From contig JBBQLP010000003.1 in the NCBI GenBank assembly GCA_038327995.1, positions 1-64,000 on the forward strand: a stretch of DNA of 64,000 nucleotides, in the 5' to 3' direction. Positions 17,916-27,354 of this stretch are shown here, in pieces. Position 1 is the stretch's first letter. Each line of letters opens with the position of its first letter. Made by a program: the position numbers and the translations under genes. The notes beneath the pieces were generated by a model that worked only from the letters and a program-made list of their open reading frames with translations, searched no databases and was not told the origin of the DNA. The stretch is from CAIOYC01 sp038327995. Lineage in GTDB: Bacteria > Pseudomonadota > Alphaproteobacteria > Caulobacterales > Caulobacteraceae.

Positions 17916-18572
17916 ATGCACCTCACCGCCGCCGTCGCTGAACCGGATCGCAATTGCCCCCTCTGTCCGCGCCTCTTCGCGTATCGGATGGAGAACCGTG
18001 CGGCCGAGCCCACGTGGTTCAACGGTCCCGCCCCGTCTTTTGGCGATCTGAACGCACGCCTGCTGGTCGTGGGCCTAGCCCCGGGTCGGCGCGGCGCCAA
18101 CCGGACAGGGCGTCCGTTCACCGGCGATTACGCAGGCGATCTTCTCTATGCCACTTTGGAAAAGTTCGGGTTCGCCAGCGGAACCTACGCTGCGCGGGCG
18201 GACGACGGTTTCACCCTGACCGACTGCATGGTCACCAACGCCGTCCGCTGCGCGCCTCCCGGCAACAAACCGCTTCCGGTCGAGGAAACGACCTGCCGCC
18301 CCTTCCTCGTCGCCCGCATTGGGCAACTGCCAAGGGTGAAAGCCATCGTTGTCCTGGGCGATGTCGCCCGCAAAAATGTGCTGCGCGCACTCGGCGCTAA
18401 GCCGGGGCTGGTGGAACCGGGACACGGGGTGGAGACCGATGTGGGGCCCTACCGCCTCTATTCCAGCTACCATTGCTCGAGGTTGAACACGAATACCGGC
18501 AGGTTGACCCCCGCCATGTTCGAGGCGGTGTTCGCGCGGGTGCGTACGCATCTGGACGGAGGCGCGGCATGA
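17916..18572 (+). CDS. Uracil-DNA glycosylase, family 5 (UDGb)
   Basis: Family-5 UDGs remove uracil and some other deaminated bases and carry an iron-sulfur cluster. The 218-residue product has CPLCPRLFAY with two ligand cysteines and the catalytic-loop motif VGLAPGRRGANRTGRPFTGD. Further cysteines are in TNAVRCAPPGNK and TTCRPFL, and the second motif YHCSRLNTNTGRLTP follows. The Ala in GLAPG, where other families have an Asp or Asn, is typical of UDGb. The start is ATG 17916, ten bases after the NYN gene stop, so the two probably share an mRNA. Confidence 0.9.
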   Translation: MHLTAAVAEPDRNCPLCPRLFAYRMENRAAEPTWFNGPAPSFGDLNARLLVVGLAPGRRGANRTGRPFTGDYAGDLLYATLEKFGFASGTYAARADDGFTLTDCMVTNAVRCAPPGNKPLPVEETTCRPFLVARIGQLPRVKAIVVLGDVARKNVLRALGAKPGLVEPGHGVETDVGPYRLYSSYHCSRLNTNTGRLTPAMFEAVFARVRTHLDGGAA

Positions 18573-18642
18573 CGCATGGTGGTCTTCGTCAAATCGCCTC
18601 TAGGTTCGTGGGCAAGCTTCAGTCCGGCGACGAGTCACAGGC

Positions 18643-19932
18643 ATGAGCGATACCGTTCCACAGGCTGAGCCATCCGTCCCTCCGAGCGGGCGAGCGGCTG
18701 TGTCGTTCATCTTCATCACCGTTCTTTTGGACATGATGGCGTTTGGCATGGTGGCGCCTGTGCTGCCGAAGCTGGTCACAGAGTTCGTGAGCCAGAACGC
18801 GGCGACGGCGGCCCTGACCTACACCTTGTTCAACACCGCATTCGCTTTCATGCAGTTCATGTTTTCGCCCTTGATCGGCGCTCTGTCGGATCGGTTCGGG
18901 CGGCGGCCGCTGATCCTGGCGTCCAACCTGGGACTGGGCTTCAACTATCTTCTGATGGCATGGGCGCCCAGCCTGGCGTGGTTGTTCGTGGGACGTGTGA
19001 TTGCCGGGGTGACGGGCGCCAGCTACGGCACCGCCTCCGCCTACATCGCCGACACCACCCCGATCGAGAAACGCGCCGGAGCGTTCGGGATTCTCGGAGC
19101 AGCCTTCGGCGTCGGCTTCATGATTGGCCCATCCCTGGGCGGCGCGTTGGGAGAATATTTTGGCGCGCGGGCGCCGTTCTGGGTGGCGGGAGGCTTCAGC
19201 CTGCTCAACGCCGCATACGGATTCTTCGTCCTGCCTGAGTCCCTGCCCAAAAACGTGCGCTCGGCGTTAAGTCTGAAACGGGCCAACCCGCTCGGGGCTT
19301 TGGTGCTGCTGCGCCGCCACCCGGACTTGCTGGCGCTGGCGTCCACCCAGTTCCTTTCGACCTTGGCCCAGGTATCGCTGCCGACGACTGTCGTCCTCTA
19401 CGCCATGTATCGCTACCACTGGTCGCCCATCGCCCTAGGCACCGCGCTGACGGTGGTCGGTGTTGCTCTGGCGACGGTGCAAGTTGGCGTGGTCGGGCGT
19501 TTTGTGAAGCGCTTTGGAAACAGGGTCGCCCTCACCACCGGGTTAGGGTTCGGTGCGGCTGGGCTCTACATCGTCGGACTTGCCCCCACCGGCCCCTGGT
19601 TCTGGCTGGCCGCTCCGGTGATCGCCTTCTGGGGCCTTGCGGGTCCCGCTGTCCAGACCATGATGACCCACCATGTGGAGCCTTACGAACAGGGGCTGCT
19701 TCAAGGCGCCAACGCCAGCATGATGGGCATAGCCGAATTGTTTGGCCCCTCGATCTTCGGGCTCACCTTCGCCTATTTCGTCACGCCCGGGCATTCGCCT
19801 GCGGCGTCTGGAGCGCCATTCGTGCTGGCGGGCGGCCTGTTGACGGTGACTGCCGCCTTCGCCTATTTCGCCACACGAGGCGAGGCCGACGACGATGCTT
19901 CGGGCGGTCCTTGCGACAACGACGAGCTTTAG
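18643..19932 (+). CDS. MFS transporter, TetA/TCR-like
   Basis: A 429-residue major facilitator transporter with twelve predicted helices. It has the motif-A signature SPLIGALSDRFGRRPLILAS between helices 2 and 3, and GRVIAGVTGASYGTASAYIADTTP, typical of the tetracycline/multidrug-type 12-helix group. This branch often lacks demonstrated drug resistance, so the substrate is unknown. It converges on smpB with six bases between stops. Confidence 0.85.
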   Translation: MSDTVPQAEPSVPPSGRAAVSFIFITVLLDMMAFGMVAPVLPKLVTEFVSQNAATAALTYTLFNTAFAFMQFMFSPLIGALSDRFGRRPLILASNLGLGFNYLLMAWAPSLAWLFVGRVIAGVTGASYGTASAYIADTTPIEKRAGAFGILGAAFGVGFMIGPSLGGALGEYFGARAPFWVAGGFSLLNAAYGFFVLPESLPKNVRSALSLKRANPLGALVLLRRHPDLLALASTQFLSTLAQVSLPTTVVLYAMYRYHWSPIALGTALTVVGVALATVQVGVVGRFVKRFGNRVALTTGLGFGAAGLYIVGLAPTGPWFWLAAPVIAFWGLAGPAVQTMMTHHVEPYEQGLLQGANASMMGIAELFGPSIFGLTFAYFVTPGHSPAASGAPFVLAGGLLTVTAAFAYFATRGEADDDASGGPCDNDEL

Positions 19933-19938
19933 CGGCGC

Positions 19939-20412
19939 CTAGCTATGATCCTTTAGCAGCCGCGCCTTATCGCGTGCCCAATCGCGGTCGGCGGAGACCT
20001 GACGCTTGTCCGGCGCGCTCTTGCCCTTGGCGAGGCAGAGTTCCAACTTCGCCCGACCCTTTTCGTCCCAATAGAGCTTGGTCGGCACGATGGTGCGGCC
20101 CTCGCGCTGAACAGCGGCGATCAGCTTGTCGATCTGCTTGCGGTGAAGCAGGATTTTGCGGTGGCGGCGAGGTTCGTGGTTGAAACGGTTGGCAGGGCCA
20201 TATTCGGGGATGTAGCTGTTGATCAGCACGAGTTCACGCCCCTCGGCCGAGGCATAGGACTCGGCGATGTTGGCGCGCCCGAGACGTAGCGCCTTCACTT
20301 CCGTGCCGGTGAGTATCAGGCCCGCTTCCAGGTTGTCCTCGAGGAAGTAGTCGAACCGCGCGCGCCGATTCTCGGCGATCAGCTTGCGGCCGGGCTCCTT
20401 GGCGGCGCTCAT
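19939..20412 (-). CDS. smpB: SsrA-binding protein SmpB
   Basis: SmpB binds tmRNA and delivers it to stalled ribosomes. The 157-residue protein has the family core LIAENRRARFDYFLEDNLEAG split over residues 11-31, GTEVKALRLGRANI, ELVLINSYIPEY and LYWDEKGRAKLELCLAKGK. The basic C-terminal tail KRQVSADRDWARDKARLLKD mimics the anticodon stem in the decoding centre. Its ATG overlaps the dapA stop (ATGA). Confidence 0.96.
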   Translation of the reverse strand: MSAAKEPGRKLIAENRRARFDYFLEDNLEAGLILTGTEVKALRLGRANIAESYASAEGRELVLINSYIPEYGPANRFNHEPRRHRKILLHRKQIDKLIAAVQREGRTIVPTKLYWDEKGRAKLELCLAKGKSAPDKRQVSADRDWARDKARLLKDHS

Positions 20413-21296
20413 GTCAGAACGCCCGCCATCTTCATGGCTTCGAGGATAAGCGGCTTCACCGCGTCAGCGCACGGCATGATCGGCAAGCGAGTCTCCTCGC
20501 TGCAGAGTTTCAGGTGCGCCAGGGCGAACTTCGTTGGCGAAGGCGAAGCGTCAAGGAACAGGGCCTTGTCGAGATGGATCAGCTTGTCCTGCCACTCCAG
20601 AGCGTTTTTGAAGTCGCCAGCGATGGCCGCTTTCATGCGTTCGGCGGATCCGCGGGGGGAGACATTGCAGGTGACGGAGATCACGCCGTGACCGCCGTGC
20701 GCCACGTATCCAACCGCAGTGGGATCGTCGCCGGAAAGCATGATGAAGTCTTCGCCGCACTGGAGCCGCATTAGGCTTGCCCGCGCCAGATCGCCGGTCG
20801 CATCCTTTACGCCCACCATGTTCGAAAGCTTAGCGAGGCGCGCCACGGTCTCATTACCGATGTCGCTGCCCGTGCGTGAGGGCACGTTGTAGATCAGGAC
20901 AGGCAAATCCACCGCGTCGTTGATCGCCTTGTAGTGCTGATAGAGCCCCTCCTGGCTCGGGCGGTTGTAATAGGGCGTGACTACAAGGGCCCCGTCCGCT
21001 CCCGCGGCCTTCGCGTGGCGCACGAGATCGATCGCCTCCGCCGTGGCATTGGCGCCCGCGCCCGCGATCACTTTCACCCTGCGCTTGACGATTTCGACGC
21101 AGAGCGACACGACGCGTTTGTGTTCCGCGCTGGAAAGCGTCGCCGTCTCACCCGTTGTTCCGACCGGTACGACCCCCTGCACGCCTCCATCGATCTGGCG
21201 CTCGATCAGCCGTGCGAACGTGGCCTCATCGACCTTGCCATCCTTGAATGGCGTGACGAGGGCGGGAATCACTCCGTGAAACATTGGCTTTGACAT
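20409..21296 (-). CDS. dapA: 4-hydroxy-tetrahydrodipicolinate synthase
   Basis: DapA condenses pyruvate and aspartate semialdehyde on the lysine/diaminopimelate route. The 295-residue TIM-barrel has GVIPALVTPFKDGKVD at the start, the pyruvate-binding GTTGETATL, VTPYYNRPSQEG with the catalytic Tyr, and MVGVKDATGDL with the Schiff-base Lys. I choose ATG 21296 (MSKPMFHGVIP); the frame is open further upstream but without family similarity. It is followed by smpB with a four-base overlap. Confidence 0.94.
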   Translation of the reverse strand: MSKPMFHGVIPALVTPFKDGKVDEATFARLIERQIDGGVQGVVPVGTTGETATLSSAEHKRVVSLCVEIVKRRVKVIAGAGANATAEAIDLVRHAKAAGADGALVVTPYYNRPSQEGLYQHYKAINDAVDLPVLIYNVPSRTGSDIGNETVARLAKLSNMVGVKDATGDLARASLMRLQCGEDFIMLSGDDPTAVGYVAHGGHGVISVTCNVSPRGSAERMKAAIAGDFKNALEWQDKLIHLDKALFLDASPSPTKFALAHLKLCSEETRLPIMPCADAVKPLILEAMKMAGVLT

Positions 21297-21439
21297 AAGC
21301 GTGAACGGCTCGCGGTGAGAGGAAGCTGGCCGGGATGCGCCGGACCATGCCATCTGGGTGTAGAATATCGCTGCGCAACGCTTGCCTGCAACGACCGAGG
21401 CGTTGAAAGCTAATCGCGGCGGGCGATGAGGAATACGAT

Positions 21440-23572
21440 ATGACGACGCTTCGGACAAAGCTTGGTTTCAGCGCCCTCGCCGTCCTGACGCTGGCGTGGA
21501 CCGCAAGCGCCGAGCCTGTGCCCTATTCCAGTCTCGGCGATACGCCGACGCCACCCGCCGAACTCGGTCCTGTCCCAAGCTACGGCAGTGAAGCGTCCAA
21601 GCTGCGCGACGCGATTGAAGCGGCCAAGTCCGGCGATACGGATCGGGCGAAATCAGTGCAGGCGACGCTGGCCGATCCGGTGGCTCGCCGGATCGTCGAC
21701 TGGGCGATGATCGATAGCGCCGCCTCGCGCCTGTCCTTCTTCGATCTTGATGCCGGAAAGCGCGACCTGTGGGGTTGGCCGCGCGCTGCGCGCCGAGCGA
21801 CGGCGGCGGAGAAAGCGCTGGAATCCGCTTCGATGTCGCCGCAGCGGGTGGTGGACTGGTTTGACGGCAAGGACCCCACCACTGCCGAAGGGGCGATGGC
21901 GCTGGCGTCGGCCTATCAGTCACTCGGTCGGCAGAGCGATGCCGAAACGCTGATCCGACGGTTCTGGCGCGAGCATTCCTTCGAGGCTGACGTTCAGGCG
22001 CGAATGCTCGGTCGCTACGGCCAGATACTGACCGCCGATGACAACGCCCACCGCCTCGATATTCTCCTCTATGGATCGCAGGGTCCGGCGGCCAAGGCGA
22101 TGCTCGATCTTGTAAGCCCCGAACAGCGGGCGCTGGGCGAGGCGCGCATAGCGCTGCGGGCCGATCGGAACGACGCCACGGCCTACATCTCGCGCGTCCC
22201 GGAGGCCCTGCAGTCGGACCCAGGCCTCTCGTTCGAGCGCGCGCGCTATTACCGCAAACGCAGCTTAGACGTGGTGGCGGTGCAAAATCTGCGCAGCTTC
22301 CCAAGCGATCTGCCGCCGGAGATCGCTGCGCAGATATGGCCGGAACGACGGGCGCTGATGACGTCCGCCCTCAGGAGCGGCGATACAGCGGGCGCCTATG
22401 CCGCCGTGGTCAATCATGGTCTGGCGCCGGGCGCGGACTACGCCGAGGCGGAGTTCTTTGCTGGCTGGATCGCGCTCACCAAGCTGCATGACGCGGCGTT
22501 GGCGGAGCAGCATTTCGCTAAGCTTCAGGCGGCAGGCTCCTCTCCCATCACCTTGTCGAGAGCGCTCTACTGGCGCGGACGGGCCGCAGAAGCCCGTGGC
22601 GACAGTGGCGCAGCGGCGGGATTCTGGACCCAAGGCGCACAGTATTACACCGCCTTCTACGGCCAGCTTTCGGCGGAGAAGATCGGCCAACAAACCATCA
22701 CCCTCGGTCCCGACCCGGTTCCCAATGCGGCTGACCGGGAGCGATTCGAGGCGCGCGATCTGATCCGCGCCGCCCGGCTTCTGGCTGACGCGGGCGAGCG
22801 GGATACGATGCGCGCCTTCGTTCTCTCCATCGACGATGTGCTGCCATCGCCGGAGGAGCAGGTGCTGCTTGTCGATATGGCCCGCCAATACGGCGACCAG
22901 GACCTTTCCATGCGCGTGGTGAGGGCGGGCGCCCAGCGGGGGTTCTATATGCCGACGCGGGGCTATCCCGTGCGCGAAATTCCTCAGGGCGGCGGGTTGC
23001 CAGAACCGGCTTTCGCGCTGGCTATTATTCGCCAAGAAAGCAATTTCGACCCCGGTCAACGCTCGGGGCCGGGGGCGCGGGGCATGATGCAGCTCATGCC
23101 CGGTACGGCCTCGGCGGTCGCCCGGCGGATTGGTGTCGGCTATTCCGCCTCCCGTCTGACCGATCCAGACTACAACGTGCGTCTGGGCTCCACCTTCCTC
23201 GGCCAACTGATCGATGAGCTTGGCGGCTCCTATGTGCTCGCCGCTGCCGCCTACAACGCGGGACCGGGTCGCGCTCATCAATGGATGGGTGATTGCGGCG
23301 ATCCCAAGAGCGGATCGATCGACCCGGCGGACTTTATCGAGTGCATCTCCATCCCTGAAACACGCAACTACGTGATGCGCATCCTGGAGACGACACAGGT
23401 TTATCGGGCGCGCCTGAACGGAGGTTCTGCTCCGCTGCAACTGACGGCGGACCTGAAGCGTGGCGCGTGGACGCCGGGCGGTTCGTCTCCAGCGACAGGT
23501 CAACCCTACACGCCATCTCCATCGCCGTACGTTCCGGCTACAACGCCCGCCTATAGCCCCACCCGGCGCTAG
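21440..23572 (+). CDS. Soluble lytic murein transglycosylase (SLT family)
   Basis: A 710-residue periplasmic enzyme that cleaves peptidoglycan glycan strands to 1,6-anhydro-muropeptides. A signal peptide occupies residues 1-24 (ending TASAEP). A long alpha-superhelical, TPR-like region follows, as in Slt70. The C-terminal SLT domain starts near residue 525, with the catalytic Glu in IIRQESNFDP, then GARGMMQLMPGTA and AAAYNAGPGRAHQW. The tail is Pro/Thr/Ser-rich. Its TAG stop lies inside a CTAG shared with the convergent ammonia-lyase gene. Confidence 0.92.
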   Translation: MTTLRTKLGFSALAVLTLAWTASAEPVPYSSLGDTPTPPAELGPVPSYGSEASKLRDAIEAAKSGDTDRAKSVQATLADPVARRIVDWAMIDSAASRLSFFDLDAGKRDLWGWPRAARRATAAEKALESASMSPQRVVDWFDGKDPTTAEGAMALASAYQSLGRQSDAETLIRRFWREHSFEADVQARMLGRYGQILTADDNAHRLDILLYGSQGPAAKAMLDLVSPEQRALGEARIALRADRNDATAYISRVPEALQSDPGLSFERARYYRKRSLDVVAVQNLRSFPSDLPPEIAAQIWPERRALMTSALRSGDTAGAYAAVVNHGLAPGADYAEAEFFAGWIALTKLHDAALAEQHFAKLQAAGSSPITLSRALYWRGRAAEARGDSGAAAGFWTQGAQYYTAFYGQLSAEKIGQQTITLGPDPVPNAADRERFEARDLIRAARLLADAGERDTMRAFVLSIDDVLPSPEEQVLLVDMARQYGDQDLSMRVVRAGAQRGFYMPTRGYPVREIPQGGGLPEPAFALAIIRQESNFDPGQRSGPGARGMMQLMPGTASAVARRIGVGYSASRLTDPDYNVRLGSTFLGQLIDELGGSYVLAAAAYNAGPGRAHQWMGDCGDPKSGSIDPADFIECISIPETRNYVMRILETTQVYRARLNGGSAPLQLTADLKRGAWTPGGSSPATGQPYTPSPSPYVPATTPAYSPTRR

Positions 23573-24555
23573 AGCGTTTCCGCCACCGCGAGCGCGCGGG
23601 CGTACACCGCTGGATCGACGTTGCCGCCGGAGGCTATGATAACCGTCGTATGATCCGTCAGGTCGAGCTTGCCCGCCAGCGCGGCGGCCAGCGCGACCGC
23701 TCCACCCGGCTCGATGACCAGTTTCAGCCAGCGGAAGGCGAAGGCCATGGCGCATATCACCTCCTCGTCACTCACCGTCAGCGCGCCCGCCAAACGGGGC
23801 TGATTGATCGAGAAGGTGAGTTCTCCAGGAGTAGGCGTCAGGAGGGCGTCGCAGAGCCCGCCCGCAGTCGCCTCGTTGGAAACCCGAAAGCCTGCTTTGA
23901 GGCTGCGAGCATAGTCGTCGAACGCTTCGGGCTCGACTGCATAACACTTCGCGTCCGGCGTCATGGCTCCAAAGGCCAGCGCCATGCCCGCCATGAAGCC
24001 GCCGCCCGATGTTGGACAAAGCACCACGTCAGCGCTCTGGCCCTGCCTCTCAAGTTCCTGCGCCGCTTCGAGGCCCGCCGTCCCCTGTCCCGCGATGATG
24101 AAGGGGTCTTCAAACGGCGGCACGAGGACCGCGCCACGCTCGGCCTGCACCGCCCCGGCGATCGCCTCACGCGCCTCGGTGTGGCGGTCGTAGAGCACCA
24201 CTTCCGCGCCATAGGCTCGGGTGGCCCTGATTTTCATCTGCGGCGCATCGGCGGGCATGACGATAACAGCGGTCGTTCCAGTCATGCTCGCCGCCTTGGC
24301 GACCGCTTGCGCGTGATTGCCAGAAGAGAAGGCCACGACGCCCGCGCCCCGCTCGGCCTCGGTCAGGCGGCTGATCCGGTTGTAAGCGCCGCGAAACTTG
24401 AACGAGCCAGTGCGTTGCAGGGGTTCGGCCTTGACGAACAGTCTACCGCCGGTCGCTTCATCCAGAGCGTCGGCGCGCAGGAGAGGCGTTCGCACGGCGG
24501 CGCCCTCGATCTGGCGAGCGGCGTCCTCGATGTCGGCGAAGGTCGGCTGTCTCAA
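23569..24555 (-). CDS. Threonine/serine ammonia-lyase-like PLP enzyme
   Basis: A 328-residue fold-type II PLP enzyme, without the C-terminal ACT-like regulatory domain of biosynthetic IlvA. It carries the PLP lysine in TGSFKFRGAYN (near residue 53), the SSGNHAQAVA loop, the phosphate-binding SGGGFMAGM and the end segment IIASGGN. This matches catabolic threonine dehydratase, serine racemase or 3-hydroxyaspartate ammonia-lyase; the substrate cannot be chosen. Its ATG overlaps the TetR gene stop (ATGA), so the two form an operon. Confidence 0.85.
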   Translation of the reverse strand: MRQPTFADIEDAARQIEGAAVRTPLLRADALDEATGGRLFVKAEPLQRTGSFKFRGAYNRISRLTEAERGAGVVAFSSGNHAQAVAKAASMTGTTAVIVMPADAPQMKIRATRAYGAEVVLYDRHTEAREAIAGAVQAERGAVLVPPFEDPFIIAGQGTAGLEAAQELERQGQSADVVLCPTSGGGFMAGMALAFGAMTPDAKCYAVEPEAFDDYARSLKAGFRVSNEATAGGLCDALLTPTPGELTFSINQPRLAGALTVSDEEVICAMAFAFRWLKLVIEPGGAVALAAALAGKLDLTDHTTVIIASGGNVDPAVYARALAVAETL

Positions 24556-25184
24556 GGGGTGACGAGACCGTCAAAAAGACTGTCGAGCATCAGCGAGGTT
24601 AAAACCTGCCGCTCCTCCCACTCGAACTCCGGCCTTGCGATCAACAGCGCCACCAAGCCATGGGTCGCCGTCCATGTAACCTGGGAACTGGCGTCGACGC
24701 CGCCCTTCAGCCGTCCTGCCGTCTGGATTTGGGCCACAGCGCCGCTGAACAACTCGTAACAACGCGCACTCAAGGCTCGTACGGACTCCTGCTCGCCGTC
24801 AGCCAAGACAGGATGGGTAGAGCAAAACACGAGCTGGTAGGCGTTGGCGTTCTCCAGCGCGAAACTCATGTAGGCGTCCAGCATCCGCCGCACCCGCGCC
24901 ACAGGGTCCATCTGCAACGCGGCAATCTCGGTGTTCTGCGCCAGAAGCTTCCCGAACGCAGCTTCGCAAATCTCTACAAGTATTTGATTTTTGTCTCTAA
25001 AGTGCATATATAAGGCGGTGGATGATACTCCCACGGCGTCCGCGATCTTGCGGATCGTGGCGCCCTCGTATCCACACTCCAGGAAGATACGTTCAGCTGC
25101 AGCGAGGATTTCCGCACGCCGAAAATGGCCAGACCCCTTGGCTTTTCGCGCCGAGCGCAACGGTTTAGTCAAAACGACGTCCAC
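24552..25184 (-). CDS. TetR/AcrR family transcriptional regulator
   Basis: A 210-residue regulator. The N-terminal helix-turn-helix spans about residues 22-70: ILAAAERIFLECGYEGATIR, then the recognition region ADAVGVSSTALYMHFRDKN. The rest is the variable helical ligand-binding domain. It lies upstream of, and overlaps by four bases, the ammonia-lyase gene, which it may control together with itself. GGCGT/ACGCC around a four-base spacer near 25200 is a possible operator, but short. Confidence 0.85.
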   Translation of the reverse strand: MDVVLTKPLRSARKAKGSGHFRRAEILAAAERIFLECGYEGATIRKIADAVGVSSTALYMHFRDKNQILVEICEAAFGKLLAQNTEIAALQMDPVARVRRMLDAYMSFALENANAYQLVFCSTHPVLADGEQESVRALSARCYELFSGAVAQIQTAGRLKGGVDASSQVTWTATHGLVALLIARPEFEWEERQVLTSLMLDSLFDGLVTP

Positions 25185-25371
25185 GGATCTCCTTCTCTGG
25201 CGTTGGCACGCCGAGTCACGGACCCGACGCTAACAACCCATCATCAGGAAAACCAGACGCAACTGATTCGCGCGGCGCCTCCTTCGGGTTGAAGGTAATG
25301 GTCAAACAACTCCCGGTTTCTATCGGGCGCCAGCGTCTCTGCTCAATGTCCGCGCCGGATCGGGGGATGCG

Positions 25372-26147
25372 ATGGCCGGGGCTGGCGTCATTGCGACGAC
25401 CATCAAGCCGCGACGCGTCGCGTCCGCCAGCGCCGAGCGCGGGCCGACACTGGTGCAGTGGGCGCTGCTGACTGTATTGATCGGCGGCTTTCTCGCGTCC
25501 TTGACAGTCTATCGCGCCGCTACGCTCAACGCCGGTCACATCGTCTTTCTGTCAGTCTTCGCATTTTCGGCGCTGTGGAAACTGACTGCCGCCGCCATTT
25601 CGAGACCGCCCGCACTTCCCGCGCCCCTGCAACGCGCGGCGCTCCCCAGTTACACGATTGTCGTCGCGCTCTATCATGAGGGATCTGTCGTCAGCGAGTT
25701 GATCGAGGCGTTGCGTCGTCTCAACTACCCTGCAGGCCGAATACAGATCATCGTTGCGCTGGAAGACGATGACGACGAAACACTTAGCGCCCTGGCGTGG
25801 CTGAACCTGCCCTACTTCGTGGCCGTCGTCGTGAAGCACCAGGACGGACCCCGGACCAAGCCCAATGCGCTGAACGCCGCCCTTGCCCGCGCCACGGGTG
25901 AGCTTCTGGTGGTCTATGACGCTGAAGACCGACCGCATCCGGATCAGTTGCAGGAGGCCGCCGCCAGGTTCGCCGTCGATCCGGGCCTGAGCTATCTCCA
26001 GGCGCCGCTGCGGATCACAAACGGCGATCAAAGCTTTCTGGCGCGCCAGTTCGCCTTTGAATACGCAGGGCAATTCGAGGTGGTGTTGCCGGCGCTGGCC
26101 CGGATTGGCGCGTCGTTTCCGCTGGGCGGCACGAGCAACCATTTCCG
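25372..26147 (+). pseudogene. Family-2 glycosyltransferase, 5' fragment (interrupted by transposon)
   Basis: First 258 codons of a membrane glycosyltransferase. Two N-terminal helices (about 27-47 and 54-73) precede the GT2 domain with VVALYHEGSVVSELIEALRR, ALEDDDDE, the donor-site KPNALNAALARATGELLVVY and the DxD-like DAEDRP. The frame breaks at NHFR inside the 8 bp target duplication and runs to a TAG in the transposon terminal repeat. The downstream part (29746-30397) holds the remaining catalytic motifs, so this fragment cannot be active as a processive-type GT2. It resembles BcsA/XagB-like enzymes; the sugar product is unknown. Confidence 0.9.
26140..26147. repeat. Target-site duplication, left copy (CATTTCCG)
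   Basis: CATTTCCG here is repeated exactly at 29738-29745. Eight bases is the duplication length expected for IS1595-family transposition. Confidence 0.95.
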
Positions 26148-26170
26148 CGGCATTATGTAGGAGATGGGAC
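26148..26170 (+). repeat. Transposon terminal inverted repeat, left
   Basis: Starts CGGCATTATGTAGGAGATGG and ends GAC. It is the exact reverse complement of 29715-29737. The next base differs between the ends, so the perfect repeat is 23 bp. The TAG inside it terminates the interrupted glycosyltransferase frame. Confidence 0.97.
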
Positions 26171-26208
26171 AAGCGTCCCGTTAGGCGGGGCCTTTGAATA
26201 GCGCGCTT

Positions 26209-27153
26209 TTAGGTGGAGTGATTGCCCTCGGGGTGAGCATCCAAGGCAACGACTATGACGCCCGTGGAAGGGTCATGGACCATGTGCGGCAAGTGGTCAC
26301 CGCCAGCAATGAAGCGATAGTAGGTGACGCGACTTACGTCAAAAACATCCCGATACCTTACCTCTCCGTGGACATACATGGCCTTAATCCCACAAGAAAA
26401 CTCGTGGGCCTGCTGGGGATTGAGCGGCGGAATAACATCAATTTTATTGATGCTTTGACCCGGCCCCAAGTCAAACTTGGATACAATCATATCGGTATTG
26501 AGTGTAAGGACGGGAGATCGGCTATAGTCTCGAAAGTCGTATCCGCCGAATATCTCTACATCACGCGCTGGCGTAGCCCCATCGTTAACAATTTTGACTA
26601 CCGTTTTGCCATCAATGCCCGGCTGGGGATAAATGAATGTGGGGGTGCTTGGGCTGATATAAGCTCTGAGTTGCCGTTCAGCCGTTTCGCGAGCGTGATT
26701 GAGGGTGTCATCAGCGGCGCGAGCAGCGCGGCTGGCCGCCCAAGCGGCCCAGGCCGAAGCTCCGAAGGCGAACATTACCAAAAGAGTTTGAAACCAGCCG
26801 ATTTTGACCTGCTGATACGATATCCGATCAGCCTTCTGCGTCGCCTCAACCCCGGCCTTGGCGACGGCGAAGTTGTTGGTATTCTGTGCACGTTCTTCGG
26901 CTTTCTCGGCACAGTAGTCGCGGCGGTCAATGCGGGCGCGACCATCGACAAGGTGTTGGAGCGCCGCTGGATCACATTTGGCGCCACCAGCACGATAGTC
27001 GGTCTGATTGCTGGCTTCTGGCTGATTGGCCCGAGATAAATCCGGCGCGGTAGGAAACGTCCAAGTCAGGCCAGCGACCGCAATGAGTCCCGCCGCTAGT
27101 CCAGTCGCAGCGAGGTAACGCCGATGGCTTTTAGCGTCGCCATTAGGAACCAT
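26209..27153 (-). CDS. Transposon passenger: two-helix membrane protein of unknown function
   Basis: A 314-residue protein I do not recognise by name. Helix 1 is at about residues 14-33 (LAATGLAAGLIAVAGLTWTF). A 'KCDPAALQHLVDGRARIDRR' segment follows, and helix 2 is at about 119-143 (WFQTLLVMFAFGASAWAAWA). Next comes an amphipathic stretch RAADDTLNHARETAERQLRA. The C-terminal half is beta-rich, with YISPSTPTFIY and VKIVNDGATPARDVEIFGGY, a layout common in alphaproteobacterial hypothetical proteins. Its ATG lies 58 bases inside the DUF6471 gene, suggesting coupled translation. An 846-base open frame on the opposite strand is less protein-like and I reject it. Confidence 0.7.
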   Translation of the reverse strand: MVPNGDAKSHRRYLAATGLAAGLIAVAGLTWTFPTAPDLSRANQPEASNQTDYRAGGAKCDPAALQHLVDGRARIDRRDYCAEKAEERAQNTNNFAVAKAGVEATQKADRISYQQVKIGWFQTLLVMFAFGASAWAAWAASRAARAADDTLNHARETAERQLRAYISPSTPTFIYPQPGIDGKTVVKIVNDGATPARDVEIFGGYDFRDYSRSPVLTLNTDMIVSKFDLGPGQSINKIDVIPPLNPQQAHEFSCGIKAMYVHGEVRYRDVFDVSRVTYYRFIAGGDHLPHMVHDPSTGVIVVALDAHPEGNHST

Positions 27154-27323
27154 GCTGGAAACGCCCCCCGGTTGATCTTCACCTGAACAGAGGCTTCGGT
27201 TTCAGGCAACCCCATGTCGGTGAGGCGACTGGCAAGCTCGGCATTCTTGACGCCAGCGCGGACCATCTCTGATTTGAGATGGCGTTTCGCCAGTTCCGCC
27301 CACTCGTCGCTTTTGCCAGCCAT
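27096..27323 (-). CDS. Transposon passenger: DUF6471 domain protein
   Basis: A 75-residue protein matching the DUF6471 pattern: an N-terminal helix (EWAELAKRHLKSEMVRAGVK), NAELASRLTDMGLPETEASV, and KINRGAFPAWFLMATLKAIG near the C-terminus. The helical layout resembles a helix-turn-helix, so a DNA-binding role is plausible but inferred. It is divergent from the transposase gene and could act as its repressor. The intervening region carries repeated CATATCYG motifs. It overlaps the downstream membrane-protein gene. Confidence 0.8.
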   Translation of the reverse strand: MAGKSDEWAELAKRHLKSEMVRAGVKNAELASRLTDMGLPETEASVQVKINRGAFPAWFLMATLKAIGVTSLRLD

Positions 27324-27354
27324 ATCGCTCTTTCCAGTTCCGCGCAGAAAACAA

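Noticed and set aside
18643..19932. Tetracycline-resistance determinant
   Set aside because: TetA-like motifs are shared by many chromosomal MFS transporters; no TetR gene is adjacent and no mobile context.
22265..23755. 496-codon minus-strand frame opposite the lytic transglycosylase
   Set aside because: Arg/His/Gly-rich, no motif; the plus-strand SLT domain is clear.
26194..27039. 281-codon plus-strand frame opposite the transposon membrane-protein gene
   Set aside because: The minus-strand product has two clean membrane helices and a familiar beta-rich pattern; this frame mirrors it.
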